64,000 nucleotides of DNA, taken from the NCBI RefSeq assembly GCF_009569385.1, contig NZ_WBOF01000001.1:4164001-4228000 (forward strand), read 5' to 3'. This document shows positions 9,206-18,358 of this stretch, piece by piece. The notes beneath the pieces were generated by a model that made no database searches, had not been told where the DNA came from, and was given only the letters and a program-made list of their open reading frames with translations. A program made the position numbers and the translations under genes. Numbering within the stretch: the stretch's first letter is position 1; each line of letters starts with the position of its first letter. The stretch is from Streptomyces kaniharaensis. GTDB lineage: Bacteria > Actinomycetota > Actinomycetes > Streptomycetales > Streptomycetaceae.

Positions 9206-9604
9206 CTGTGCTCTTCCCCCTGTTGCTCGGTCAGATCGGTAACGCGGTCGAGACCCGGTCGAGTCGGTGCTCGGTCGGCTCGGTGCTCGGACGGGCGTGC
9301 CGGTGCGGCGGCAGGCCGCTCCGGAGTCTTTCACCGCTCAGCAGGACGGCACCGGCCGCCCCCCGGGTTGCGGACCTGACCGGAGGTCATCGACCTGTGA
9401 CGAACCCGAGGCCGGCTCGTTGGCACAACAGGCGCCTTCCTCCCGGGTGGTGAACAATCCCCGATCTTCACTCAGACGAGTGAGCCGTCCTTGTGATCAC
9501 CCATCAGGGATAGGTAACCCTTACCTGACGCGACGGGGCGAGCGCCCGCCGAACCTCTCCGCCACCCGCGCTCGTCCGCACCCCACGCGCCCCAAGGAGC
9601 AGCC
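9206..9604. other. Divergent intergenic region holding the siderophore promoter
   Basis: About 400 bases between the minus-strand peptidase pair and the plus-strand siderophore operon. It holds an iron box at 9510-9528, just downstream of a TTGTGA that could be a -35 element (9491-9496). I see no convincing gene here. Confidence 0.6.
9510..9528 (+). promoter_or_regulatory. Iron box (DmdR1/IdeR/DtxR-type operator)
   Basis: ATAGGTAACCCTTACCTGA matches the palindromic DtxR-family consensus TTAGGTTAGGCTAACCTAA at 13 of 19 positions, including the core AGGT and ACCT half-sites. It lies 77 bases before the TTG start of the first siderophore gene, in a promoter position. Iron-dependent repression of the operon is inferred from this. 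Confidence 0.82.
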
Positions 9605-11404
9605 TTGAGCACCGCCGCCCTCACCGGAGCCCCGCCCGACCCGCTGCTGCCCGCGGACCGGCCGTACGGGCCCGACCCGCTGCTGCACCCGGACCCCGCC
9701 GTCGCCGCCGAACAGGCCGCGCTGGAAGCCCTGTTGCGCTGCTGGGCGCGCGAGACCGGCGCCCGCCCCGGCCCGGACGGGCGGCTGCGGATCGCCGTCC
9801 TCGGCGGCGCAGCCCGGCTCTCGGCGCCCGTCCGCTACTGGTCGCCCGCCGGCTGGCACCGCTTCGGCCCCGCCGTCCTCGGCGCCGGCGAGGGCGCCGC
9901 CGACGCGCCGGTCGACGCTGTCACCGCCGCCGCCCTGCTCGCCGCCGCGGCCGCCGACCGCCCCGACCCCGGTCAGGTCGCCGACCTCGCGGCCCGGGTC
10001 GCCGACTCGGTCGTCCGCACCGCCGAGATCCTCGCGCACCGCCGCACCGCCGCCGCCCCCGGCGGGCCGGAGGGCTCGCACTTCCTCGCCGCCGAACAGT
10101 CCCTGCTGCTCGGCCACCCGCTGCACCCCACCCCCAAGAGCCGCGACGGCCTCGGCCCCGCCCAGAGCGCCGCCTACTCGCCCGAACTGCACGGCTCCTT
10201 CCAGCTCCACTGGTACGGCGTCGACCGCGAGCTGCTGGCCGCCGGCTCCGCCCTCCCCGAGAGCGCCGAGCGGATCACCGCCGGCCTGCTCGGCGCCCGC
10301 ACCCCGCTGCCGCCCGGTACCGCCGCCCTGCCGCTCCACCCCTGGCAGGCCCGCGAACTCGCGCACCGCCCCGCCGTCGCCGCCCTGCTCGCCGAAGGAC
10401 TCCTGCACGACCTCGGGCCGGCCGGCGAACCCTGGCACCCCACCTCCTCGGTGCGCACCGTCTACCGGCCCGGCACCCCGTGGATGCTCAAGCTCTCGCT
10501 CGGCCTGCGGATCACCAACTCCCGCCGGGAGAACCTGCGCAAGGAGCTCCACCGCGGCCTGGAGATGCACCGGCTGCTGGAGAACGGCCTCGCCGCCGAG
10601 TGGCGGGCCGCCCACCCCGGCTTCGACATCGTCCGCGACCCGGCCTGGATCGGTGTCGACCACCCCGGCCTCGGCGACCCCGGCGGCCTGGATACCGTGC
10701 TGCGCGCCCAGCCCTTCGCCCCCGCCGACCGCGCACTCTGCGTCGCCGGGCTGGTCGCCGAACAGCCGCTCGGCACCGGCGACACCGTGCCGTCCCGGCT
10801 CGGCGACACGCTGCGGGCGCTCGCCGCCCGCTGCGGCCGCCCGCCGCGCACCGTCGCCGCGGAGTGGTTCCTGCGCTACCTGCACGCCGTCGTGCTGCCC
10901 GTCCTCTGGCTGGACGGCCGAGCGGGCATCGCCCTGGAGGCGCACCAGCAGAACAGCCTCGTCCTGCTCGACGCCGAGGGCTGGCCGAGCGGCGGGCGCT
11001 ACCGCGACAACCAGGGCTACTACTACCGGGAGAGCGCCGCCGAACGGCTCACCGCCCGGCTGCCCGGGCTCGGCGAGCACAGCGACACCTTCCTCCCCGA
11101 CCAGGTGATCGACCACCACTTCGCCTACTACCTCGGCATCAACCACGTCCTCGGCCTGATCGGCGCGTTCGGCTCCCAGGGGCTCGCCGACGAGGCCGTG
11201 CTCCTCGCGGCGCTGCGCCGGTTCCTCGCCGGCCCGCAGGTGGCGGCCACCGGCTCGGCGCTGCCCGCGCTGCTGCTCGACGCGCCCTCCCTGCCCTGCA
11301 AGGCCAACCTGCTCACCCGGATCAACGGTCTGGACGAGCTGGTCGGCCCGGTCGCCACCCAGTCCGTGTACGTGGACATCCCCAACCCGCTGGCGGACGC
11401 GTGA
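9605..11404 (+). CDS. IucA/IucC-family NIS siderophore synthetase (first copy)
   Basis: NIS synthetases adenylate a carboxylic acid (often citrate) and condense it with an amine or hydroxamate. This 599-residue protein carries the family motifs: AAEQSLLLGHPLHP..KSRDGLGP near residues 160-180, PLHPWQARE near 240, SSVRTVYRP..PWMLKLSLGLRITNSRREN near 280-310, and ALEAHQQNSLVLLD near 440. The GHPLHPxxKxRxG motif is typical of type A/B enzymes such as IucA. The start is a TTG at 9605 supported by AAGGAG at 9594-9599. It opens a tightly packed four-gene operon under an iron box. A role attaching the first arm to citrate is inference. Confidence 0.9.
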   Translation: MSTAALTGAPPDPLLPADRPYGPDPLLHPDPAVAAEQAALEALLRCWARETGARPGPDGRLRIAVLGGAARLSAPVRYWSPAGWHRFGPAVLGAGEGAADAPVDAVTAAALLAAAAADRPDPGQVADLAARVADSVVRTAEILAHRRTAAAPGGPEGSHFLAAEQSLLLGHPLHPTPKSRDGLGPAQSAAYSPELHGSFQLHWYGVDRELLAAGSALPESAERITAGLLGARTPLPPGTAALPLHPWQARELAHRPAVAALLAEGLLHDLGPAGEPWHPTSSVRTVYRPGTPWMLKLSLGLRITNSRRENLRKELHRGLEMHRLLENGLAAEWRAAHPGFDIVRDPAWIGVDHPGLGDPGGLDTVLRAQPFAPADRALCVAGLVAEQPLGTGDTVPSRLGDTLRALAARCGRPPRTVAAEWFLRYLHAVVLPVLWLDGRAGIALEAHQQNSLVLLDAEGWPSGGRYRDNQGYYYRESAAERLTARLPGLGEHSDTFLPDQVIDHHFAYYLGINHVLGLIGAFGSQGLADEAVLLAALRRFLAGPQVAATGSALPALLLDAPSLPCKANLLTRINGLDELVGPVATQSVYVDIPNPLADA

Positions 11405-11970
11405 CGATGGTGGACGACGTGGCCGGGTGGGGCGCCATCCCCGCCCGGGCCGGCGAGTTCCGGCTCCGCCCGGTCCGGCTGCCCGCCGACCTCGAGCTGC
11501 TCGCCGGGTGGATGAACGACCCCGAGATCGCCGCCTTCTGGGAGCTCGCCGGGCCGCCCGCCGTCACCGAACGGCACGTCCGGGCCCAACTCGACGGCGA
11601 CGGCCGCAGTCTGCCCTGCCTCGGCCTGCTCGACGGCACCCCGATGAGCTACTGGGAGGTCTACCGCGCCGACCTCGACCCGCTCGCCCGGCACTACCCG
11701 GCCCGGCCCCACGACACCGGCGTCCACCTGCTGCTCGGCCCCGTCGGAAGCCGGGGCCGGGGACTCGGCGCCGTCCTGCTGGCCGCCCTCGCCGAGCGGA
11801 TCCTGCGGCAGCGGCCGCGCTGCGAGCGGGTGGTCGCCGAACCCGACGTCCGCAACCTCCGCTCGGTCCGGGCCTTCGAACGGGCCGGGTTCCGGGCGGC
11901 CGGCGAACTCGACCTGCCCGACAAGCGCGCCGCCCTGATGGTCCGCGCCCGCCTCCCTCACCCCGCCTAG
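11401..11970 (+). CDS. GNAT-family siderophore N-acyltransferase (IucB/RhbD-like)
   Basis: Expected to acylate the N-hydroxylated amine to give the hydroxamate. The 189-residue protein begins FRLRPVRLPADLELLAGWMNDPEIAAFWEL, and has the family MSYWEVY segment, a substrate-facing GVHLLLGP and the acetyl-CoA loop SRGRGLG, then VVAEPDVRNLRSVRAFERAGF. This matches IucB/RhbD/DesC-type acyltransferases. The GTG at 11401 overlaps the upstream TGA by four bases (GTGA), showing translational coupling; an ATG two codons later is possible. The acyl donor (acetyl-CoA or another) cannot be read from sequence. Confidence 0.88.
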   Translation: MTMVDDVAGWGAIPARAGEFRLRPVRLPADLELLAGWMNDPEIAAFWELAGPPAVTERHVRAQLDGDGRSLPCLGLLDGTPMSYWEVYRADLDPLARHYPARPHDTGVHLLLGPVGSRGRGLGAVLLAALAERILRQRPRCERVVAEPDVRNLRSVRAFERAGFRAAGELDLPDKRAALMVRARLPHPA

Positions 11971-11980
11971 GACATCCGCC

Positions 11981-13369
11981 GTGGACACCCCAGCAGCCCC
12001 GCCGGCGCCGTACGACCTGCTCGGCGTCGGCATCGGCCCGTTCAACCTCTCGCTCGCCGCGCTCGCCGAGCCCGTCCCCGGCCTGCGGACGCTCTTCTGC
12101 GACCAGCGCCCGGAGTTCCGCTGGCACCCCGGCATGCTGGTGGACGGGGCCCGGATGCAGGTGCCGTTCCTGGCCGACCTGGTCTCCCTGGTCGACCCGA
12201 CCAATCCGTGGTCGTTCCTCAACTACCTGCGCGACCGGGACCGGCTCTTCCCGTTCTACTTCGCCGAGCGCTTCCAGCTGCCGCGCCGCGAGTACGACCA
12301 CTACTGCCGCTGGGCCGCCGAGCGGCTCGGCAACTGCCGGTTCGGCACCGAGGTCACCGCCCTCCACTGGCAACAGGGCCTCTTCCGCGCCGAGTTGACC
12401 GACACCGCGACCGGCCGGCGCAGCCACGTGCATGCCCGCAACCTGGCGCTCGGCGTCGGCACCCGGCCCGTCCTGCCCGAGGCCTTCGCCGTCCTCGACG
12501 GCCACCCGCGGGCCTTCCACTCCGCCGACTACCTCGACCGCCGCGGCGACCTCGCCGGCGCCCGCGACATCACCGTGGTCGGCAGCGGGCAGTCCGGCGC
12601 CGAGGTCCTCCTCGACCTCCTCCGGCGGCACGACGGCGACGGCGTCCGGCTGCGCTGGCTCACCCGCACCCGCGCGCTCGCGCCCATGGAGTACTCCAAG
12701 CTCGGCCTGGAGCACTTCACCCCTGACTACACCCGCTACTTCCACAGCCTGCCCGAGCCCGTCCGGGACACCCTGGTTGCCGCCCAGTGGCAGCTGCACA
12801 AGGCCGCCAGTGCCGAGACCCTCGCCGAGATCCACGACCACCTGTACGAGCGCACCATCGGCCGCCCGATCGACACCGCACCGGTCGAGATCACTCCCGG
12901 CACCGCCGTGACCGACGCCCGGCCGGGCCCCCGCGGCGGCATCGAGCTGCACTGCCGGCACGCCGACTCCGGCGCCGAGCACCTCGTGCGCACCGACGCC
13001 GTGGTGCTCGCCACCGGCTACCGGGCCGCCCGCCCCGCGGCGCTCGAACCGCTCGCCCACCTCATCGACTGGGACGCGGCCGGCCGCTACCGCGTCGACC
13101 TCGACCACCGCGTCGCCACCCGCCCCCAACTCACCGGCGGCCTCTACGTCCAGAACGCCGAACTGCACACCCACGGCGTCGGCACCCCGGACCTCGGCCT
13201 CGGCGCCCACCGCGCCGCCGTCATCCTCAACGCCGTCACCGGCCGGACCGTCCACCGGCTGCCCACCCGCACCGCCTGGACGGGCTTCGCGCCGCCCCGC
13301 GCCGCCATCGCAACACCCACCATCCCCCGCCCCCAGGAGCTGACCCGTGCCGCAACAGCCGGCCGCTGA
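11981..13369 (+). CDS. FAD-dependent lysine/ornithine/diamine N-monooxygenase (IucD/DesB family)
   Basis: N-hydroxylates the terminal amine of lysine, ornithine or a diamine using FAD and NADPH. The 462-residue protein has the FAD motif LGVGIGPFNLSLAAL at the N-terminus, the family signature MQVPFLADLVSLVDPTNPWSFLNYL near residues 55-80, the NADPH motif VVGSGQSGAEVL near 200, and the C-terminal ATGY (about 344) and GLYVQNAE..THGVG motifs. DesB (cadaverine) and IucD (lysine) share these, so the substrate is undetermined. The GTG is 10 bases after the acyltransferase stop, and the 3' end overlaps the next gene by 23 bases. Confidence 0.92.
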   Translation: MDTPAAPPAPYDLLGVGIGPFNLSLAALAEPVPGLRTLFCDQRPEFRWHPGMLVDGARMQVPFLADLVSLVDPTNPWSFLNYLRDRDRLFPFYFAERFQLPRREYDHYCRWAAERLGNCRFGTEVTALHWQQGLFRAELTDTATGRRSHVHARNLALGVGTRPVLPEAFAVLDGHPRAFHSADYLDRRGDLAGARDITVVGSGQSGAEVLLDLLRRHDGDGVRLRWLTRTRALAPMEYSKLGLEHFTPDYTRYFHSLPEPVRDTLVAAQWQLHKAASAETLAEIHDHLYERTIGRPIDTAPVEITPGTAVTDARPGPRGGIELHCRHADSGAEHLVRTDAVVLATGYRAARPAALEPLAHLIDWDAAGRYRVDLDHRVATRPQLTGGLYVQNAELHTHGVGTPDLGLGAHRAAVILNAVTGRTVHRLPTRTAWTGFAPPRAAIATPTIPRPQELTRAATAGR

Positions 13370-15170
13370 ACCGCCGCTCTACCTGCCGCCGCAGCTCACC
13401 GCCGGCCACTGGCAGCGGGCGGGCCGCACGCTGCTGGCCAAGATGCTCGCCGAGTTCGCCTACGAGGAACTGTTCACCCCCGCCCCCGCCGCCACCGACG
13501 GCGAGTACCTGCTCCGGCTGCCCGAGACCGAGTACCGCTTCACCGCCCGCCGCAGCGCCTACGGCAGCTGGCGGGTCGACCCGGACTCCGTCCGCTGCTC
13601 CCGCCCGGACGGCCTCGACCCGCTGCGCTTCCTCACGTACGCCCGGCACACCCTCGGCCTGCGCGGCGAGACCACCGGCCACCTGATCCGCGAACTCACC
13701 GCCACCCTGACCGCCGACGCCCACCAGCTCGCCACCGCCCTCACCGCCGCCGAACTCGCCGACCTCGACCACCCCGGGCTGGAGGGCCGGCAGGGCGGCC
13801 ACCCCTGGATCGTCCCCAACAAGGGCCGGATCGGCTTCTCCGCCACCGACGCCGCCCGCTGGACCCCGGAGGCGCGGACCGCGCGCCCGCTGCCCTGGAT
13901 CGCCGTCCACCGGCGGCTCGCCCAGTACCGGGGCGTCCCCGGGCTGGAGCGCCCCGAGCAGCTGTACGCGCGCGAGCTCGACGACCCCGGCGCCCTGCGT
14001 GCCGCCCTCGGCCCGGACGCCGACGACTACCTGCTGCTGCCCGTCCACCCCTGGCAGTGGGACGAGACGGTCGTCCCGCTCTTCGCGCCCTGGATCGCCT
14101 CCGGCGAGATCGTCCCGCTGCCTTCCGACGGCGCCCCACGGCTGCCCCAGCAGTCCATCCGCTCCTTCTTCAACACCGCCCGCCCCGAGCGCTGCACCGT
14201 CAAACTGCCGCTGTCGATCCTCAACACCCTGGTCTGGCGCGGCCTGCCCACCGAACGCACCCTCGCCGCGCCCGCCGTCACCGCCTGGATCCACGGCCTG
14301 CGCGACGCCGACCCGTTCCTGCGCGACGAGTGCCGGGTGATCCTGCTCGGCGAGATCGCCTCCGTCACCGTCGACCACCCGCTCTACCGCGACCTGCCCG
14401 AGGTGCCCTACCAGTACAAGGAACTCCTCGGTGCGATCTGGCGCGAGCCGCTCGGGCCCTTCCTGACCGGCGGCGAACGCGCCCGCACCCTGGCGGCCCT
14501 GCTGCAGACCGGCTCCGACGGCCGCGCCCTCGCCGCCGAGCTGATCGCCCGCTCCGGGCTCACCCCGGCCGCGTGGACCCGCCGGCTGTTCGCCGCCATG
14601 CTGCCGCCGCTGCTGCACTTCCTCTACCGGTACGGGCTGGTTTTCTCCCCGCACGGCGAGAACGCCGTCGTCGTCTTCGACGAGCACGACGCCCCGGCCC
14701 GGCTCGCGGTCAAGGACTTCGTCGACGACGTCAACCTCAGCGACCAGGACCTGCCCGAACTGCGCGGCCTGCCCGCCGAGGTCGACGACGTCCTGCTGCG
14801 CGAGCCCCCGCAGGGGCTCTGCCAGTTCCTGCACTCCGGGCTGTTCATCGGCGTGTTCCGCTACCTCGCCCCGCTGCTGGAGGCGCAGACCGGGCTGCCC
14901 GAGGCCGAGTTCTGGACCCTGCTGCGCGCCGAGATCCGCCGCCACCAGGAGCGCTTCCCCGAGCTGCGCGAGCGCTTCGAGCTGTTCGACCTGTTCCGGC
15001 CGCGGATCGACCGGCTCTGCCTCAACCGCAACCGGCTGCTCCTCGACGGCTACCAGGACCGCCCGCACCGCCCGCACGCCGCCCGGCACGGGACCATCCC
15101 CAACGCCCTGGTCGCCCTCGACGCGGAACTTCCCGGGCGACGGGACCGGATTGTCACCCCCGCCCCGTAG
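13347..15170 (+). CDS. IucA/IucC-family NIS siderophore synthetase (second copy)
   Basis: The 607-residue second synthetase of the operon. It has the family motifs GGHPWIVPNKGRIGFS (about residues 150-165), YLLLPVHPWQWDE near 230, QQSIRSFFNT and CTVKLPLSILNTLVWRGL near 270-295, and YGLVFSPHGENAVVVFDE near 430. The GHPxxxxNKxRxGF form and overall layout place it nearer DesD, AlcC and IucC than the first copy, so it probably performs the later condensation. The GTG at 13347 has CAGGAG upstream and lies inside the end of the monooxygenase gene. Only 12 bases separate its stop from dinG. Confidence 0.91.
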   Translation: MPQQPAAEPPLYLPPQLTAGHWQRAGRTLLAKMLAEFAYEELFTPAPAATDGEYLLRLPETEYRFTARRSAYGSWRVDPDSVRCSRPDGLDPLRFLTYARHTLGLRGETTGHLIRELTATLTADAHQLATALTAAELADLDHPGLEGRQGGHPWIVPNKGRIGFSATDAARWTPEARTARPLPWIAVHRRLAQYRGVPGLERPEQLYARELDDPGALRAALGPDADDYLLLPVHPWQWDETVVPLFAPWIASGEIVPLPSDGAPRLPQQSIRSFFNTARPERCTVKLPLSILNTLVWRGLPTERTLAAPAVTAWIHGLRDADPFLRDECRVILLGEIASVTVDHPLYRDLPEVPYQYKELLGAIWREPLGPFLTGGERARTLAALLQTGSDGRALAAELIARSGLTPAAWTRRLFAAMLPPLLHFLYRYGLVFSPHGENAVVVFDEHDAPARLAVKDFVDDVNLSDQDLPELRGLPAEVDDVLLREPPQGLCQFLHSGLFIGVFRYLAPLLEAQTGLPEAEFWTLLRAEIRRHQERFPELRERFELFDLFRPRIDRLCLNRNRLLLDGYQDRPHRPHAARHGTIPNALVALDAELPGRRDRIVTPAP

Positions 15171-15182
15171 GGTGGGAGTGTC

Positions 15183-17333
15183 ATGACGAACGACTCCCGA
15201 ACCCAGCTCCCCGGCGAGGACGCCGACACCGACGTCGACACGGACGTCGACTCAGACGGCGAGGAAGCCGTCGCGGTCCCGCGCGCCCGCATCCCCGAGC
15301 TGCTGCACGCCGCCGTGGCGGCCGTCGGCGGCGTGGAGCGGCCCGGCCAGGTGCGGATGGCCGAGGCCGTCGCCGACGCCGTCGACCACAACGAGCACCT
15401 GCTCGTCCAGGCCGGCACCGGCACCGGAAAGTCCCTCGCCTACCTGGTGCCCGCACTCGCCCACGGGGACCGCGTGGTGGTCGCCACCGCCACCCTGGCG
15501 CTGCAACGCCAGCTGGTCGAGCGGGACTTGCCGCGCACCGTCGAGGCGCTGCACCCGGTGCTGCGCCGCCGCCCGCTGTTCGCGATGCTCAAGGGCCGCT
15601 CCAACTACCTGTGCCTGCACCGGGCCCACGAGGGCACGCCGAGCGACGAGGGCGAGGGCCTGTTCGACGCGGCCGAGGCGCTCGGCGGGCCGGCCAGCAA
15701 GCTCGGGAAGGAGGTGATGCGGCTGCGCGACTGGGCCGACGAGACGGACACCGGCGACCGCGACGACCTCAGCCCCGGCGTCTCCGACCGGGCCTGGGCC
15801 CAGCTGTCGGTCACCTCCAAGGAGTGCCTGGGCGCCACCCGCTGCGCCTACGGGCAGGACTGCTTCGCCGAGCAGGCCCGGGAGCGGGCCAAGCTGGCGG
15901 ACGTCGTGGTCACCAACCACGCGATGCTCGCGATCGACGCGATCGAGGGCGCGCCGGTGCTGCCCGAGCACGGGCTGCTGATCGTGGACGAGGCGCACGA
16001 GCTGGTCAACCGGGTCACCGGGGCGGCCACCGCCGAGCTGACCGTCGGCGCGGTCAACCGGGCGGTCAAGCGGGCCGCCCGGCTCGCCAACGAGAAGGCC
16101 GTCGACGCACTGCAGGCCGCCGCCGAGAACTACCACGGCCTGATGGAGACGGCCCAGCCCGGCCGGGTCGAGGAGCTGCCCGAGTACCTGGGGTACGCCG
16201 TCACCGCGATCCGGGACGCCGCCCGGCAGGTGATCACCTCGCTCGGCGAGACCAGGGACAAGGGGCTCACCGACGAGGACGCGGTGCGCAAGCAGGCGAT
16301 GGCTTCGGCCGAGACGCTGCACGAGACCGCCGAGCGGCTGCTGGAGGGCTCCGAGTACGACGTGGTCTGGATCGAGCGCAGCGACCGGTTCGGCCTGGGC
16401 ACCGCCTCGCTGCGGGTCGCGCCGCTGAGCGTCTCCGGGCTGCTGCGCGAGGGCCTCTACAAGGAGCGCTCGGTCGTCCTCACCTCGGCCACGCTCAAGC
16501 TCGGCGGGGACTTCAACGGTGTGGCCGCCTCCGTCGGCCTGCCCGCGGAGGCCCGGCTGCCGGACGAGCGCACGGCCGGCGACAACCCGGAGCCGGGTCT
16601 CGAGGAAGGCTCCGGCGGGGAAGATCCGGTGCCGTTCTGGCGGGGCATCGACGTCGGATCGCCGTTCAAGTACCCCAAGCAGGGCATCCTGTACGTCGCC
16701 AAGCACCTCTCCGAGCCCGGCCGCGATCCCGAACGGCCGGACATGCTCGACGAGTTGGCCGAGCTGATCGGCGCGGCCGGTGGGCGGACCCTCGGCCTGT
16801 TCTCCTCGATGCGCGGCGCCCAGGCGGCGGCCGAGGCGATGCGGGAGCGGCTCGACAACCGGATCCTGCTCCAGGGGGAGGAGACGCTGGGCGAGTTGAT
16901 CCGCGAGTTCGCCTCGGACGCGAGCACCTGCCTGTTCGGCACGCTCTCGCTCTGGCAGGGCGTGGACGTGCCCGGCTCGGCCTGCCAACTGGTGGTCATG
17001 GACCGCATCCCGTTTCCGCGGCCGGACGACCCGCTGATGAGCGCCCGCCAGAAGGACGTCGAACAGCGCGGCGGGAACGGCTTCATGGCGGTCGCGGCGA
17101 CGCACGCGGCGCTGCTGATGGCACAGGGCGCGGGCCGACTGGTCCGCGCGGCCGACGACCGGGGCATCGTGGCGGTGCTCGACCCGCGGGTGGCGACCAA
17201 GCGGTACGGAGGCTTCTTCCGCACCTCGATGCCGGAGTTCTGGTACACCACGGACCGCAACCAGGTGCGCCGCTCGCTGGCGGCGATCGACGCCTCGGCG
17301 CCGCCGGTCCGGCCGGTGGTGAAGCGGGGCTGA
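15183..17333 (+). CDS. dinG: DinG/YoaA-family Fe-S ATP-dependent DNA helicase
   Basis: XPD-like superfamily 2 helicase. Walker A is QAGTGTGKSLAYLVP, the DEAH box is IVDEAHELVN, and four cysteines that should hold a 4Fe-4S cluster are seen at residues 144, 215, 221 and 227. The C-terminal motifs LFSSMRGAQAAAEAM, LWQGVDVPG and QGAGRLVR are present. The 716-residue length fits the family. The ATG at 15183 is 12 bases after the siderophore operon, so read-through is possible, but I see no SOS box at this start. The acidic N-terminus (GEDADTDVDTDVDSDGEE) is low-complexity. Confidence 0.9.
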   Translation: MTNDSRTQLPGEDADTDVDTDVDSDGEEAVAVPRARIPELLHAAVAAVGGVERPGQVRMAEAVADAVDHNEHLLVQAGTGTGKSLAYLVPALAHGDRVVVATATLALQRQLVERDLPRTVEALHPVLRRRPLFAMLKGRSNYLCLHRAHEGTPSDEGEGLFDAAEALGGPASKLGKEVMRLRDWADETDTGDRDDLSPGVSDRAWAQLSVTSKECLGATRCAYGQDCFAEQARERAKLADVVVTNHAMLAIDAIEGAPVLPEHGLLIVDEAHELVNRVTGAATAELTVGAVNRAVKRAARLANEKAVDALQAAAENYHGLMETAQPGRVEELPEYLGYAVTAIRDAARQVITSLGETRDKGLTDEDAVRKQAMASAETLHETAERLLEGSEYDVVWIERSDRFGLGTASLRVAPLSVSGLLREGLYKERSVVLTSATLKLGGDFNGVAASVGLPAEARLPDERTAGDNPEPGLEEGSGGEDPVPFWRGIDVGSPFKYPKQGILYVAKHLSEPGRDPERPDMLDELAELIGAAGGRTLGLFSSMRGAQAAAEAMRERLDNRILLQGEETLGELIREFASDASTCLFGTLSLWQGVDVPGSACQLVVMDRIPFPRPDDPLMSARQKDVEQRGGNGFMAVAATHAALLMAQGAGRLVRAADDRGIVAVLDPRVATKRYGGFFRTSMPEFWYTTDRNQVRRSLAAIDASAPPVRPVVKRG

Positions 17334-17351
17334 GTTCCCCGGAGACGCCGG

Positions 17352-17384
17352 AGGGGCTCCCCGCGCCGTCGCGGTGGAGCCCCT
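17352..17384. terminator. Hairpin between convergent dinG and lexA
   Basis: AGGGGCTCC pairs with GGAGCCCCT, with an inner GCG/CGC helix, and is followed by TT. It lies 18 bases after the dinG stop and 24 bases before the lexA stop, so it can end both transcripts. Confidence 0.65.
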
Positions 17385-17408
17385 TTCCGGTGATGCCGTG
17401 GGAGTGCG

Positions 17409-18290
17409 TCAGAGGCGGCGCAGGACCGCCACGACCTTGCCCAGGATGGTCGCGTTGTCGCCGTTGATCGGCTCGTACGCCGGGTTGTGCGGCATCAGCC
17501 AGATGTGGCCGTCCTCGCGCTTGAGTCGCTTGACGGTGGCCTCGCCGTCGATCATCGCGGCCACGATGTCGCCGTTCTCGGCGACCGGCTGGCGGCGCAC
17601 GGTGACCCAGTCGCCGTCGCAGATGGCCGCCTCGATCATCGAGTCACCGCGCACGGTGAGCGCGAACAGCTCGCCCTCGCCGACCAGTTGGCGCGGCAGC
17701 GGGAAGACGTCCTCCACCGTCTGCTCGGCCAGGATAGGCCCGCCGGCGGCGATCCGGCCGACCAGCGGCACGTAGGAGGTGGACGGGCGGCCGGCCGTCT
17801 CGGCGGTGTTCGGGCGCGCCACCTCGACGCCGCGGACCTCGTAGGCGCGCGGGCGGTGAGGGTCCCGGCGGAGGAAGCCTTTGCGCTCCAGAGCCATCAG
17901 CTGGTGGGCGACCGAGGAGGTGCTGGACAGGCCGACGGCCTGGCCGATCTCACGCATGGACGGCGGGTAGCCCCGGCGCTGGACGGAATCCCGGATGACC
18001 TCGATCACGCGGCGCTGGCGCTCGGTCAGCCCGGCCTCGTCGGTCCGGATGCCGGGGGGGCGGCCGGGCATCGCCCTGGTGGGCGCCGAGTGGGCGTCGT
18101 CGAGGGCGGGGGAGTGCTCGATCGGCTGGTCGGGAACGCGGCTCGTGCTGGAAACGGCCGGGCCGGAGAGGCGGTGGTCTTCGCTACGGTCCATGCTGAT
18201 GTCCACGCTCTGCTGATTCGTGGTGCGCTGCCCCACCTTGAACTGGGAGTGTTCCTGCACCGGGATGGTGTTGCTTTCGATGGTGTTCAC
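17409..18290 (-). CDS. lexA: SOS repressor LexA
   Basis: Represses the DNA-damage regulon and self-cleaves when RecA filaments form. The winged helix has LTERQRRVIEVIRDSVQRRGYPPSMREIGQAVGLSSTSSVAHQL near residues 90-130, the cleavage site is Ala-Gly in GRIAAGGPIL, and the catalytic Ser is in VRGDSMIEAAI with Lys in ATVKRLK. I chose the GTG at 18290 (GAGAGGGG upstream on the minus strand), giving 293 residues with an unusually long, low-complexity N-terminal arm of about 85 residues. A start at the ATG at 18194 would shorten it by 32. A matching operator lies 69 bases upstream, implying autoregulation. Confidence 0.93.
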   Translation of the reverse strand: MNTIESNTIPVQEHSQFKVGQRTTNQQSVDISMDRSEDHRLSGPAVSSTSRVPDQPIEHSPALDDAHSAPTRAMPGRPPGIRTDEAGLTERQRRVIEVIRDSVQRRGYPPSMREIGQAVGLSSTSSVAHQLMALERKGFLRRDPHRPRAYEVRGVEVARPNTAETAGRPSTSYVPLVGRIAAGGPILAEQTVEDVFPLPRQLVGEGELFALTVRGDSMIEAAICDGDWVTVRRQPVAENGDIVAAMIDGEATVKRLKREDGHIWLMPHNPAYEPINGDNATILGKVVAVLRRL

Positions 18291-18358
18291 GGCGGCCCCT
18301 CTCGACGGCTGTCCTCTCCCTTTTCCAGCCCAACGCACCTCCTATCGAAAGGTTGCGC

